A stretch of DNA of 64,000 nt from Bog-756 sp963812525 (GCA_963812525.1 CAWEVL010000013.1:1-64000); one strand, 5' to 3'; shown: positions 35,751-44,479, counted from the first letter of the stretch. Numbers and translations are program-made. The notes: generated by a model not told the origin, from the letters alone.

Positions 35751-36386
35751 GTGTTCAACTACCTGATCAGGGTGCAGCTCCCCGATCGACCCGGCGCCCT
35801 CGGGGCGGTGGCCAGCCGGATCGGTTCCGTCGGGGGGGACGTGGTCTCCATCGAGATCCTCCAGCGAGACCACGGCGTGGTCGTGGACGAGCTGGGGGTC
35901 GGCCTGGGCGGTGACCACCTCATCGACCTGCTGTCTGACGAGATCCTCGAGGTGGACGGCGTGGTCATCGAGTCGGTGCGGCCGGTCGAGGGCGCGCTGC
36001 CCGACCGGCACACCGAGCTGCTCGAGGTGGCCACCGAGCTGTTCAAGCTGGACTCGGCGGCCGGGCTGCTCGAGCACCTGACCGGCCGGGTGTGCCGCAG
36101 CCTGGCCGCCGACTACGCCGCCGTGCTCGACGCCGATGCGTGGGCGGTGGCGGCGTTCCAGGGCGAACTCCCGGACCGTGACGAGCTGGTCACCGCGGCG
36201 CTGCAGGCCACCAGCCCGCCGCCGGACTCGGTCCACACCGATGGTTCGGTGGCCACGGCCGTCCTGGTCTCGGCCGACCTCATCGTGGTGGTGGGGCGCA
36301 GCCATCCCGTCCTCCGGAACCGCGAGCGGCAGTGGATCTCCATCATGGCCGAGCTGGCCGACCACCGGTGGCAAGAGCTGGTCTGA
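35751..36386 (+). CDS. ACT-domain-containing protein
   Basis: A 211-residue protein. The first 75 residues are an ACT regulatory domain: FNYLIRVQLPDRPGALGAVA, SRIGSVGGDVVSIEILQRD, VVVDELGVGL. The remaining part resembles a GAF-like ligand-binding domain (LEVATELFKLDSAAGLLEHL, then YAAVLDADAWAVAAFQG) without an enzymatic motif. It may sense amino acids or act as a two-domain sensor; no partner gene is adjacent. GTG 35751 lies 6 nt after TAGCCT (35739-35744), a clear leaderless arrangement. Confidence 0.75.
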   Translation: MFNYLIRVQLPDRPGALGAVASRIGSVGGDVVSIEILQRDHGVVVDELGVGLGGDHLIDLLSDEILEVDGVVIESVRPVEGALPDRHTELLEVATELFKLDSAAGLLEHLTGRVCRSLAADYAAVLDADAWAVAAFQGELPDRDELVTAALQATSPPPDSVHTDGSVATAVLVSADLIVVVGRSHPVLRNRERQWISIMAELADHRWQELV

Positions 36387-36420
36387 CCGGCGCCACAGCG
36401 GAGGGCCCGGCCGCCCGCCA

Positions 36421-37998
36421 CTAGGGGAGTCCGGTCGTGGCGTCCCCTCCGACCCAGTGCCGGGACCGGTCGACGGCGCGCCGCCAGGCGTCGCGGGCCG
36501 GCCCGGTGTCGGCCGCGGTCGCCCTCGGAGCGAAGGCCCGCTCCTCGGTCCACAGGCCGGCCAGCTGGTCGAGGGAACCCCAGAGACCCTCGGCCAGGCC
36601 GGCCAGGGTGGCGGCCCCGATGGCCGTGGTCTCCACCGACCGCGGCCGGACCACGTCCAGCTGGACCTGGTCGGCCACCAGCTCCAACAGCAGGTCCATG
36701 GCCGAGGCCCCACCGTCGACCCGGAGCACCGACGGAGCGGTCGGGCCGTCGGCCATGGCCTCGATCACGTCCCGCACCTGGAAGCCCATGGCGTCGACCA
36801 TGGCCCGGGCCAGGTGGGCCCGGCCCAGGCCGCGGCTGAGCCCGAGGATGGTGCCCCGGGCGCCCGGATCCCAGTGGGGACTCCCGAGGCCGGTGAAGGC
36901 CGGCACCACCACCACGCCCTCGCTGCTGTCCACCGAACGGGCCAGGGGCTCGAGGTCGGCGGCGTGGTCGATCACGCCCAGGCCGTCACGGAGCCACTGC
37001 ACCCCGGCCCCCGAGACGAAGACCGAGCCCTCGAGGGCATAGGCCACCGCCGGGCGATCGGGCGTCGGCCGGCCGTCGGCATCCGCCCCCGTCCCGAGGT
37101 CCCAGGCCAGCGTGGTGACCAGCCCGGCCACCGGATCCGGGCAGGCCGGGCCGGCGTTCATCAGGACGAAGCTGCCGGTCCCGAACGTCACCTTGGTCAT
37201 GCCCCGATCGAAGCAGGCCTGGCCGAACAGGGCGGCATGCTGGTCGCCGGCGATCCCGCTGATGGGCACACCCCGGAGGGGCGAGTCGGCGCCCAGGGCC
37301 GCGGCCGACAGGTGGCCGAAGCGGCCGCAGGACGGGCGTACCTCGGGGAGGACGGTGGCCGGGACGCCGAAGAGCTCGCCGAGGTCGGGGGACCACCGGC
37401 GGACCACGATGTCGTAGAGGAGGGTCCGGGAGGCGTTGGTGGCGTCGGTGGCGAACACCCCGCCGTCGGTGCCCCCGGTGAGGTTCCACAGCACCCACGA
37501 GTCGACGGTCCCGAAGGCCAGATCGCCGAGGGGGCCCGCCCCCAGGCCCCCTTCCCGGAGGAGCCAACGCATCTTGGTCGCCGAGAAGTAGGGGTCGAGC
37601 ACCAGCCCGGTGCGCTCCCGGACCATGGGGAGGTGTCCGGCCTCGGTGAGCTGGCGGCAGAAGCCGGCCGTGCGGCGGTCCTGCCAGACGATGGCCCGGT
37701 GGCGGGGGGAGCCGGTGCGCCGGTCCCAGGCCACCACGGTCTCTCGCTGGTTGGTGATCCCGATGGCCCGGGCCACCCGGCCGTGTCGGCCCAGCCGGCC
37801 GGCCACCTCGTCCAGGGTGGAGCGGACACACGTCCAGATCTCACCCGCGTCGTGCTCCACGCGGCCGGGGCTCGGATAGTGCTGGGTGATCTCGCGGTAG
37901 GCCACGTCGACCACCCGGGCGCGGTCGTCGACCACGAGGGCCCTGACCCCGGTGGTCCCGGCGTCGACGGCGATGGACACGGGGGAGCGGGCGGCCAC
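36421..37998 (-). CDS. glpK: Glycerol kinase
   Basis: A 525-residue FGGY-family kinase that phosphorylates glycerol to glycerol 3-phosphate with ATP. The N-terminal phosphate loop is IAVDAGTTGVRALVVDD; ITNQRETVVAWDRRTG and IVWQDRRTAGFC bind glycerol; DPYFSATKMRWLL, GISGIAGDQHAALFGQ-like text and TFGTGSFVLMNAG follow. The late adenine-binding part reads FTGLGSPHWDPGARGTILGL and VLRVDGGASAMDLLLEL. The start GTG 37998 is supported by TACAGT 6 nt upstream on the minus strand (38005-38010), another leaderless signature. The adjacent acyltransferase also uses glycerol 3-phosphate. Confidence 0.92.
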   Translation of the reverse strand: MAARSPVSIAVDAGTTGVRALVVDDRARVVDVAYREITQHYPSPGRVEHDAGEIWTCVRSTLDEVAGRLGRHGRVARAIGITNQRETVVAWDRRTGSPRHRAIVWQDRRTAGFCRQLTEAGHLPMVRERTGLVLDPYFSATKMRWLLREGGLGAGPLGDLAFGTVDSWVLWNLTGGTDGGVFATDATNASRTLLYDIVVRRWSPDLGELFGVPATVLPEVRPSCGRFGHLSAAALGADSPLRGVPISGIAGDQHAALFGQACFDRGMTKVTFGTGSFVLMNAGPACPDPVAGLVTTLAWDLGTGADADGRPTPDRPAVAYALEGSVFVSGAGVQWLRDGLGVIDHAADLEPLARSVDSSEGVVVVPAFTGLGSPHWDPGARGTILGLSRGLGRAHLARAMVDAMGFQVRDVIEAMADGPTAPSVLRVDGGASAMDLLLELVADQVQLDVVRPRSVETTAIGAATLAGLAEGLWGSLDQLAGLWTEERAFAPRATAADTGPARDAWRRAVDRSRHWVGGDATTGLP

Positions 37999-38145
37999 AC
38001 CCGGACTGTAGTGACACCACCCGCCTCGCACCGTCGCCGGGGCTCCGGAGTGCGCTAGCGAGCAGCAATCATTTGCAATTCTTCGCGAGCACCCTCTCAG
38101 CAGGGAATTCGTGGTCGGCAACCCGGCCGAATCGGAAAGAAGTCG

Positions 38146-38175
38146 TTGACAGGGGTGTAACTACGCTGCTGTAAT
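38146..38175 (+). promoter_or_regulatory. Probable sigma-70-type promoter of nrdJ
   Basis: TTGACA (38146-38151) is a consensus -35; TGTAAT (38170-38175) is a good -10 with 18-bp spacing. The NrdR-like boxes start just downstream, covering the expected transcription start, a usual arrangement for repression. Confidence 0.6.
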
Positions 38176-38177
38176 AG

Positions 38178-38225
38178 ACCCACTATCTCGTACCTTGGGG
38201 GAGGGTAAACCACAACATATTGTGT
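38178..38225 (+). promoter_or_regulatory. Tandem NrdR-type boxes upstream of nrdJ
   Basis: The right box CCACAACATATTGTGT (38210-38225) closely fits the NrdR consensus ACACWATATWTWGTGT, including the CNANATNTTG core. A weaker partner, ACCCACTATCTCGTAC (38178-38193), begins exactly 32 bp upstream, the spacing (31-32 bp) typical of NrdR box pairs. The gene controlled is a ribonucleotide reductase, as expected. No nrdR gene is in the window. Confidence 0.65.
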
Positions 38226-38514
38226 CTGACTGCAACTTGGCTGAGGATGTCGGAGTCGGCCAAGATGGTGGGCAACCGGGAGGTGGACGTCTCGGAGCAT
38301 CCGGCGGAGGGGTCCGGACTCCGACCGCGACCCGGTCCGGTGGACAGCCCGCCGGGAACCGCCTGATCAGTCAGCCACACCGACGACGGCCAGACGACGC
38401 ACGTCAGCCAGGGGTCGCTCGCTGAGCGGTCCCCGGTGGCAACGGACAACCGTCTCAGCAGCACCTGCCCAGCACCACGTCGCACCAGCAACCATCCAGA
38501 AAGAGGTTCACCAC
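38226..38514 (+). other. Long nrdJ leader without recognised gene
   Basis: This stretch of about 290 nt between the NrdR boxes and nrdJ has no plausible coding frame. It contains CTGATCAG-type palindromes and GC-rich inverted segments, but I could not match a cobalamin riboswitch (no convincing B12 box or kissing-loop sequence). It ends with an AAAGAGG Shine-Dalgarno before ATG 38515. Confidence 0.4.
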
Positions 38515-41478
38515 ATGGCCATTGCCCCTCAGCGCGTCGGCATCGGCATTCGCCGTCACTTCACCACCGCCGGTGTTCATCCCTACGACCAGGTGGTGTG
38601 GGAACGACGTGACGCCCGGATCACCAACTTCCGGGACGGGGCCGTGGCCTTCGAGCAGCTCAACGTGGAGGTGCCGGAGGGCTGGAGCCTCAACGCCACC
38701 AACATCCTGGCCCAGAAGTACTTCCGGGGGACGCCGGGCACCCCCGAGCGCGAGTCGTCGCTGCGCCAGGTGGCCGACCGGGTGGTCGACACCGTCACCG
38801 CCTGGGGGGTCAAGGACGGGTACTTCGCCGACGACGAGGAGGCGGAGATCTTCCGGGACGAGCTCAAGTACCTGATCGTCCACCAGATGGCCGCCTTCAA
38901 CTCGCCGGTGTGGTTCAACATCGGGGTGGCCGGGGTGCCGCAGCAGGGATCCGCCTGCTTCATCCTCTCGGTCGAGGACACCATGGACTCCATCCTCAAC
39001 TGGTACACGGAGGAGGGCGTGATCTTCAAGGGCGGCTCGGGGGCCGGGGTGAACCTCTCCCGCATCCGCTCCTCCCACGAGCTCCTGAAGGGCGGGGGCA
39101 CGGCGTCGGGCCCGGTCAGCTTCATGCGGGGCGCCGACTCGTCGGCCGGCACCATCAAGTCGGGCGGCAAGACCCGCCGGGCGGCCAAGATGGTCATCCT
39201 CGATGCCGACCACCCCGACATCGAGGACTTCATCTGGTGCAAGGCCATCGAGGAGCGCAAGGCCCGGGTGCTGCGCGACGCGGGCTTCGACATGGATCTC
39301 GACGGCAAGGACGCCATCAGCCTGCAGTACCAGAACGCCAACAACTCGGTGCGGGTGACCGACGAGTTCATGGACGCCGTGGTGGCCGGGGGCGACTGGG
39401 ACCTGACCAGCCGGGGCGACGGCGGGACCATCCGCTCGGTGCCGGCCCGCGACCTGTTCCGGCAGTTCGCCCAGGCCGCCTGGGAGTGCGCCGACCCCGG
39501 CATGCAGTTCGACACCACCATCAACAAGTGGCACACGGCGTCGAACACCGGGCGGATCAACGGGTCCAACCCGTGCTCGGAGTACATGCACCTCGACAAC
39601 TCGGCCTGCAACCTGGCCAGTTTCAACCTGATGCAGTACCTCCGCGACGACTCCTCATTCGATGTGGACGGATTCCGCGCCTCGGTGGAGGTCGTCTTCA
39701 CCGCCCAGGAGATCATCGTCGGCAACGCCGACTACCCGACGGAGAAGATCACCGAGAACTCCAGGCGCTTCCGCGAGCTGGGCATCGGGTACGCCAACCT
39801 CGGGGCGCTGCTGATGGCCCAGGGGCTGCCGTACGACTCCGACCAGGGCCGGGCGTGGGCCGGAGCCATCACCGCGCTGATGACCGGGCACGCCTACGCC
39901 ACCTCGGCCCGCACGGCGGCCCGGATGGGGCCGTTCGCCGGCTATCACGAGAACGTCGAGCCCATGCTCAACGTGCTGCGCATGCACCGTGACGAAGTGG
40001 CCGCCATCGACGAGGAGGAGGTGCCCACCGAGCTGCTGTCGGCCGCCCAGGAGGCATGGGAGTCCGCCGTGGAGCTCGGGGAGCAGTACGGGGTGCGCAA
40101 CTCGCAGGCCAGCGTGCTCGCCCCGACCGGCACCATCGGCCTGCTGATGGACTGCGACACCACGGGCGTGGAGCCCGACCTCGGGCTGGTCAAGACCAAG
40201 AAGCTGGTCGGCGGGGGCACCATGTCCATCGTCAACCAGACGGTGCCCCGGGCCCTTCGTCGACTGGGATACTCGCCCGACCAGGTGGACGAGATCGTCG
40301 CCTACATCGACGTGCACAAGTCCATCGTGGGCGCCCCGTACCTGACGCCGGAGCACCTGCCCGTGTTCGCCTGCTCGATGGGGGACAACACCATCCACTA
40401 CCTCGGTCACGTGCGCATGATGGGAGCGGTCCAGCCGTTCATTTCCGGCGCCATCTCCAAGACCGTCAACCTCCCCGAGGACGTGACGGTGGAGGATGTG
40501 GAGCAGCTGCACATCGACGCCTGGCGCATGGGGATCAAGGCCGTGGCCGTCTACCGCGACAACTGCAAGGTGGCCCAACCCCTCTCCACCACCAAGAAGG
40601 CCGGTGCGGCGGGTACGCCGGGTGGTGCCGCCCCCGAGGACGCCCCGGCGGCGTCCGAGGCCGAGGCCCACGCCCGTGAGCTGACCGAGAAGATCGCCGG
40701 CTTGGAGGCGGCGCTGGCCCACGAGCAGACCCGCACCGCCGACACCGTGGTGATCGGGGCGGTACGTGAGCGCCTGCCCCGGCGGCGGAAGTCGTCGACC
40801 TTCGCCTTCCGGGTGGCTGACTGCGAGGGCTATGTGACCGTGGGCGAGTACGAGGACGGCCGTCCGGGTGAGGTGTTCATGAAGGTGTCGAAGCAGGGCT
40901 CGACCCTGGCCGGCATCATGGACGCCTTCTCCATCTCGGTGAGTCTCGGACTGCAGCACGGCGTGCCGCTGGCCACCTACGTCCGCAAGTACACCAACAT
41001 GCGGTTCGAGCCCGCCGGCATCACCGACGACCCCGAGCTGCGCATCGCCACCAGCCTGGTGGACTACATCTTCCGCCGGCTGGCCGTGGACTACCTGCCC
41101 CTCGAGGAGCGGGCCGAGCTGGGCGTGCTGTCGACCGCCGAGCGGATGCAGCCGACCCTCCCCGGGGTCGAGGAGACGGCCACCGCCTCCAGCAGCATCG
41201 TCGAGGTCGGGCCGGTCGACGAGGCGGCCGGGCCCACCGACGGGCGGGCCGACGATGGCGGCATCCCCTCGTTCGACGGCGCGCTGGTCGACACCGGGGA
41301 GCCCACCGGGCACCCGGCCCCGGTGCCGCAGATCGACTCGCCGGTGCCGTCGGATCAGCCGCTGGCCCGGGCCGAGCCCCGCGACGCGCCCTACTGCTAC
41401 CAGTGCGGCAACGCCATGCAGCGGGCCGGGTCGTGCTATGTGTGCGGGAGCTGCGGTACCACCAGCGGGTGCTCCTAG
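38515..41478 (+). CDS. nrdJ: Adenosylcobalamin-dependent (class II) ribonucleoside-diphosphate reductase
   Basis: A 987-residue enzyme making deoxynucleotides with a cobalamin radical, usable with or without oxygen. The ten-stranded barrel signatures are present: FNSPVWFNIG, GGSGAGVNLSRIRSS, SNPCSEYMHLDNSACNLASF with the redox Cys and radical-site neighbourhood, APTGTIGLLMDCDTTG, and DAWRMGIKAVAVYRDNCKVA. A C-terminal extension of about 250 residues (from about 40790) ends with a zinc-ribbon-like CYQCGN...CYVCGSCGTTSGCS that carries the shuttle cysteines. ATG with AAAGAGG ahead. Its promoter has NrdR-type boxes, so it probably is the cell's regulated main or aerobic-independent reductase. Confidence 0.95.
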   Translation: MAIAPQRVGIGIRRHFTTAGVHPYDQVVWERRDARITNFRDGAVAFEQLNVEVPEGWSLNATNILAQKYFRGTPGTPERESSLRQVADRVVDTVTAWGVKDGYFADDEEAEIFRDELKYLIVHQMAAFNSPVWFNIGVAGVPQQGSACFILSVEDTMDSILNWYTEEGVIFKGGSGAGVNLSRIRSSHELLKGGGTASGPVSFMRGADSSAGTIKSGGKTRRAAKMVILDADHPDIEDFIWCKAIEERKARVLRDAGFDMDLDGKDAISLQYQNANNSVRVTDEFMDAVVAGGDWDLTSRGDGGTIRSVPARDLFRQFAQAAWECADPGMQFDTTINKWHTASNTGRINGSNPCSEYMHLDNSACNLASFNLMQYLRDDSSFDVDGFRASVEVVFTAQEIIVGNADYPTEKITENSRRFRELGIGYANLGALLMAQGLPYDSDQGRAWAGAITALMTGHAYATSARTAARMGPFAGYHENVEPMLNVLRMHRDEVAAIDEEEVPTELLSAAQEAWESAVELGEQYGVRNSQASVLAPTGTIGLLMDCDTTGVEPDLGLVKTKKLVGGGTMSIVNQTVPRALRRLGYSPDQVDEIVAYIDVHKSIVGAPYLTPEHLPVFACSMGDNTIHYLGHVRMMGAVQPFISGAISKTVNLPEDVTVEDVEQLHIDAWRMGIKAVAVYRDNCKVAQPLSTTKKAGAAGTPGGAAPEDAPAASEAEAHARELTEKIAGLEAALAHEQTRTADTVVIGAVRERLPRRRKSSTFAFRVADCEGYVTVGEYEDGRPGEVFMKVSKQGSTLAGIMDAFSISVSLGLQHGVPLATYVRKYTNMRFEPAGITDDPELRIATSLVDYIFRRLAVDYLPLEERAELGVLSTAERMQPTLPGVEETATASSSIVEVGPVDEAAGPTDGRADDGGIPSFDGALVDTGEPTGHPAPVPQIDSPVPSDQPLARAEPRDAPYCYQCGNAMQRAGSCYVCGSCGTTSGCS

Positions 41479-41655
41479 TCCGGCGCCCGCCCCGGAGGCC
41501 GGGCAGCGCGGTCGAGGGCGCGGTCGAGGGTGGAGGAGGCCGTCGACCACCGAGCCAGAGACTCGTCGGTCGATGAACGGCTCCACCGGGGGCCGGCCGG
41601 GGCGGCCGGTCCGGGCAGCCCCTCGGGATCGGAGCCCATCGGTACGATGGGGGCC

Positions 41656-41991
41656 GTGGCCTACGACGAGGAGCTGGCGTGGCGGATCCGCGAATTGCTG
41701 AGCGGCGAACGCCACCTCGACGAGCGGAAGATGTTCGGTGGCCTGGCCTTTCTCATCGGGGGCAACATGGCGATCGCCGCCAGTGGCCAAGGCGGGGTCC
41801 TCGTTCGGGTCGACCCCGCTCAATCGGACAAGCTCGTCGAGACGACCAAGGCGGAGATCGCCATCATGCGCAGCCGACCGATGCAGGGTTGGCTGCGGGT
41901 GTCGGCCGAGCACCTGGGCACCAAACGCCAACTCGCCAAATGGGTGCAGTTGGGCGCCACCTATGCCCGGTCACTACCGGCCAAGCGGTAG
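41656..41991 (+). CDS. TfoX/Sxy N-terminal-domain family protein
   Basis: A 111-residue protein: MAYDEELAWRIRELL, DERKMFGGLAFLIGGNMAIA, VRVDPAQSDKL and MQGWLRVSAEHL match the small stand-alone TfoX N-terminal domains found widely in actinobacteria; their role is unknown, and no link to competence should be assumed. GTG 41656 is chosen over ATG 41647 because TACGAT (41643-41648) lies 7 nt upstream, a leaderless signature that would overlap the earlier ATG. The gap to the next gene (41992-42190) shows nothing. Confidence 0.8.
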   Translation: MAYDEELAWRIRELLSGERHLDERKMFGGLAFLIGGNMAIAASGQGGVLVRVDPAQSDKLVETTKAEIAIMRSRPMQGWLRVSAEHLGTKRQLAKWVQLGATYARSLPAKR

Positions 41992-42190
41992 CCGCGTCGC
42001 CATGAGGTCGGATGTTGCCGAGGCGGAGGCGTGAGCAGGAACGCCCTCCCGGACCGGGCGCCGGGGCCCACGTCCGGCGTGGGCGCGCCCACTCTGGTCT
42101 GCCCCCGGCGGAACGTGCCGGACGGCGTCGGTCGGGCGCGGGCCGGGTCGTGTCATCTGAACGTCAGCATCGCCTGCCTACCCTTCGTGG

Positions 42191-42697
42191 ATGGACTCCC
42201 GGTCTTGGCCACGCTCGGTGCGCTCCAGCCCCACCGTCGACCGGCTGCTGGCCCTGATCAAGGTGGATTTCGCCCCCGATCCGGCGCAGCCGTCGTGGGC
42301 CCGCCTGGCCGTCGCCACCGTGGTCTCCCTGGTCGGGTCGTTGGTGGCCGACGCCGCACTCGTGGCTCTGGGCACCAGGTCCTTCCCCTCGACCAGGGGG
42401 TACGTCCACTTCCAATTCTCCGACTACGCCAAGCTGACCGTCATCGGGGTGCTCGTCGCCTGCGCGGCATGGCCCATCGTCACCAGGATCTCGTCCCAGC
42501 CGCGATGGCTCTTCTTGCGCCTGGCCGTTCTCGTGACCGTGGTCCTCTTCCTGCCCGACCTGTGGATCTATCTCCACGGCGCACCGGGCCGGGCGGTGGA
42601 CGTCCTGCTGCTCATGCACGTGGCCATCGCCGTGGTCACGTACCGCGCCCTCGTCCAGCTGGCGCCGGTGGGCGCCGCCCACCCCAACCGCAGGTAG
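42191..42697 (+). CDS. Four-helix membrane protein of unknown function
   Basis: A 168-residue protein with four predicted membrane segments: LAVATVVSLVGSLVADAALVAL, YAKLTVIGVLVACAAWPIVT, LFLRLAVLVTVVLFLPDLWI-like and VDVLLLMHVAIAVVTYRALV. The pattern (helices with ISSQPRWLF between 2 and 3) matches DUF6069-type small actinobacterial membrane proteins. ATG 42191 lies 6 nt after TACCCT (42179-42184). Next to another small membrane protein on the same strand; no function can be given. Confidence 0.65.
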   Translation: MDSRSWPRSVRSSPTVDRLLALIKVDFAPDPAQPSWARLAVATVVSLVGSLVADAALVALGTRSFPSTRGYVHFQFSDYAKLTVIGVLVACAAWPIVTRISSQPRWLFLRLAVLVTVVLFLPDLWIYLHGAPGRAVDVLLLMHVAIAVVTYRALVQLAPVGAAHPNRR

Positions 42698-42728
42698 TCG
42701 AGCGGCGTCGCGGGCTCGGACCAGGTGG

Positions 42729-43334
42729 ATGGGTCCGGACGGCCCGGTGACGGGGGCGCCGGCCGATGGTCCGGATCGGCCTCCGTCCGACCCTCCCGCC
42801 CCCGACCCGGCCGCGGTGGGCCCGCTCGACCAGCCGGCCCGGGACGAGCACCACGACCGTTCGGTGGTGTGGTTGGCCGACTACGTCTACGGGACCATCG
42901 CCACCCTGGTGGCCATCGCCGGCCTCACGTTCGAGACCAACCCGGGGGCCCTGACCACGGCGGGAGTGGTGGTCGTGGGGGCGGTGGCCATCTGGTTGGC
43001 CCACGCCCTCTCCCAACTGGTCATCCTCCGCTCGTGGCAGAGCCTCGAGCTCCACGGGTCCGACATCCTGCTGGAATTGCGGGGTTCCTGGGCCATCGTC
43101 ACGGCAGCCATTCCCGCCACCCTCATCTTCATCCTGGCCGGGGCGGGTCTGTGGACGATGAAGACGGCGTTCACCCTGGCCGAGATCGTCGGGGTCCTGG
43201 CCCTGGCCGTCGTGGGTATCGGCACGGTCGGCGGTGGGGGCCGGCCGCTGGGCCGGAGGCTTCTCTACATCACCGGCCTGGTGCTGGTCGGCGTACTGAT
43301 CGTCCTCCTCGAACTGCTGGTCCACCTGCTGTAG
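42729..43334 (+). CDS. Integral membrane protein, hypothetical
   Basis: A 201-residue protein: about 45 residues of Pro/Asp-rich cytoplasmic tail, then five hydrophobic segments (YVYGTIATLVAIAGLTF, GVVVVGAVAIWLAHALS, WAIVTAAIPATLIFILAGAG, AEIVGVLALAVVGIGTV, LYITGLVLVGVLIVLLELLV). No catalytic motif is visible. The gene starts 31 bp after its neighbour's stop and is likely co-transcribed. Confidence 0.65.
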   Translation: MGPDGPVTGAPADGPDRPPSDPPAPDPAAVGPLDQPARDEHHDRSVVWLADYVYGTIATLVAIAGLTFETNPGALTTAGVVVVGAVAIWLAHALSQLVILRSWQSLELHGSDILLELRGSWAIVTAAIPATLIFILAGAGLWTMKTAFTLAEIVGVLALAVVGIGTVGGGGRPLGRRLLYITGLVLVGVLIVLLELLVHLL

Positions 43335-43440
43335 AGGTCAGGTGGTTCGAAGCGGGTGCGAAGGGCACCGACCCCCTCGTGTCCGCCGTGGGTAGGCTGG
43401 GTGGCCAGACGAGCACCGAGCGTCGTCCGGAGGGAGCCCG

Positions 43441-43734
43441 ATGGTCGATGACCAGGATCTGAACGCCCTCGAGGGCCAGGCGTTCACCGAGGCGGAGCTC
43501 ACGGCCCTGGCGCTGAGCGCCGATCCCGACGGCCCGTTGGACGACGATGCCGTGCCGATGGCCCAGTACCTCGGGGAGCAGGACGGGCTCCTCCCGGCCT
43601 GGTACATGCCCACCCCGATGGCCCGGACGGGCCCGCGGTGGCGCATTCCGGTGGTGGTGGCCATCGTGGCCGCCTTCGTCATCATCGAGGCCTTCGGCCT
43701 GTGCAGCACCTTCGGACAGCTCGTCCCCGCCTGA
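43441..43734 (+). CDS. Small single-span membrane protein
   Basis: A 97-residue protein with an acidic N-terminal half (DDQDLNALEGQAFTEAELTA) and one hydrophobic segment near the C-terminus (IPVVVAIVAAFVIIEAFGLC). ATG 43441 follows GGAGGGAG. Unknown function; a small membrane-bound adaptor is one possibility. The gene is followed by a 16-bp palindromic hairpin (43749-43764). Confidence 0.65.
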   Translation: MVDDQDLNALEGQAFTEAELTALALSADPDGPLDDDAVPMAQYLGEQDGLLPAWYMPTPMARTGPRWRIPVVVAIVAAFVIIEAFGLCSTFGQLVPA

Positions 43735-43966
43735 TCCGGGCCCGGGACACGGCGTAAACGCCGTATTCAGGGCCGATATTCGCGCGGATCGCGTAGGCGT
43801 GACTACGCACAGTGGTGGTCAGGGCCATTTGTCCGGGTCCGCGTTGCCTAAGCCTCCGACCGGCCTGCACTATGGATCCACGGGTCGTGGGTCCACCGAA
43901 AGGTCCGGGACTCGAGTTTTGGGTGAACGCAGAGGCGGTGCCTCTACGGGAAGAAGGGCAACCATT
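43735..43966 (+). promoter_or_regulatory. Structured leader/intergenic region before an LPXTG protein gene
   Basis: Four inverted repeats are packed here: ACGGCGT-AA-ACGCCGT (43749-43764, also a possible terminator for the upstream gene), GCGTAG-N6-CTACGC (43791-43808), GGATCCAC-N5-GTGGGTCC (43874-43894, one G-U pair) and AGAGGC-GGT-GCCTCT (43931-43945), the last ending a few bases before the AAGAAGG Shine-Dalgarno. Possible -10 elements (e.g. TATGGA, 43871-43876) occur. I could not fit a known riboswitch consensus. Confidence 0.45.
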
Positions 43967-44296
43967 ATGTGGGCAAGACGAATGATTGTGGGCGCCGGAC
44001 TGGCGGTGGCCTCCATGGCCATGGTGCCGGGTATCGCCGGCGCCGATCCGGCCTCGGGCTGTGTGCCGGCCGGCTCGGTCACCGAGCCGGGCAACTGTGT
44101 GGTCACGCCGGCGGCCTCCGGCCGGACCGACCCGCTGCCGCAGGCTCCGGTGACGCAGGCTCCGGTGAAGACGGCAACGACCACCTCCACCCTTCCCTTC
44201 ACGGGGGCCGACGTGGCCGAACTGGCCGTGGTCGGCACGGGTGCCGTGCTGGCCGGTGGCGTGCTGATGCGCCGTCGCCGTCGGGTCATCGCCTGA
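43967..44296 (+). CDS. LPXTG-anchored secreted surface protein (small)
   Basis: A 109-residue protein. N-terminal signal peptide: RRMIVGAGLAVASMAMVPGI ending at AGA-D. A short mature part has two Cys (SGCVPAG and PGNCVVT, perhaps a disulfide) and a Thr/Pro-rich spacer. A full cell-wall sorting signal follows: LPFTG (residues 76-80), a hydrophobic span (VAELAVVGTGAVLAGGVL) and a MRRRRRV tail. The protein should be cleaved and attached by a sortase; a class E sortase gene is 183 bp away on the opposite strand. ATG 43967 follows AAGAAGG. Confidence 0.85.
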   Translation: MWARRMIVGAGLAVASMAMVPGIAGADPASGCVPAGSVTEPGNCVVTPAASGRTDPLPQAPVTQAPVKTATTTSTLPFTGADVAELAVVGTGAVLAGGVLMRRRRRVIA

Positions 44297-44312
44297 TCGC
44301 TCTGATCGATCT

Positions 44313-44354
44313 GGCCGGTCACCGGGGTCTTCGGGATTCCGCCCCGGACCGGCC
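44313..44354. terminator. Hairpin between convergent LPXTG and sortase genes
   Basis: GGCCGGTC...CGGGG (44313-44327) pairs with CCCCGGACCGGCC (44342-44354) over 13 bp with a 2-nt bulge and a 14-nt loop. Placed to stop transcription from both sides. Confidence 0.55.
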
Positions 44355-44479
44355 GGTCTGATGTCTCGCCGAGCTGAGCCGGCCGCATCGGGTCGTTGGG
44401 TCTCCGGACCGTGACCCGACGGGGTCGGCTCGGTCGCGTCCCCGACCCGGTGCGCCAGCTCCGAGCCCCGGGACCGGGT

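Noticed and set aside
38226..38514. Cobalamin riboswitch upstream of nrdJ
   Set aside because: No convincing B12 box or core sequence was found by eye; only a covariance search could settle it, so it is not annotated as a riboswitch.
41656..41991. Competence regulator TfoX
   Set aside because: Only the short N-terminal domain is present and such stand-alone proteins are common in actinobacteria with no competence link.
43866..43960. Cyclic di-AMP or di-GMP riboswitch before the LPXTG gene
   Set aside because: Several hairpins are present but the conserved core sequences of those riboswitches could not be aligned.
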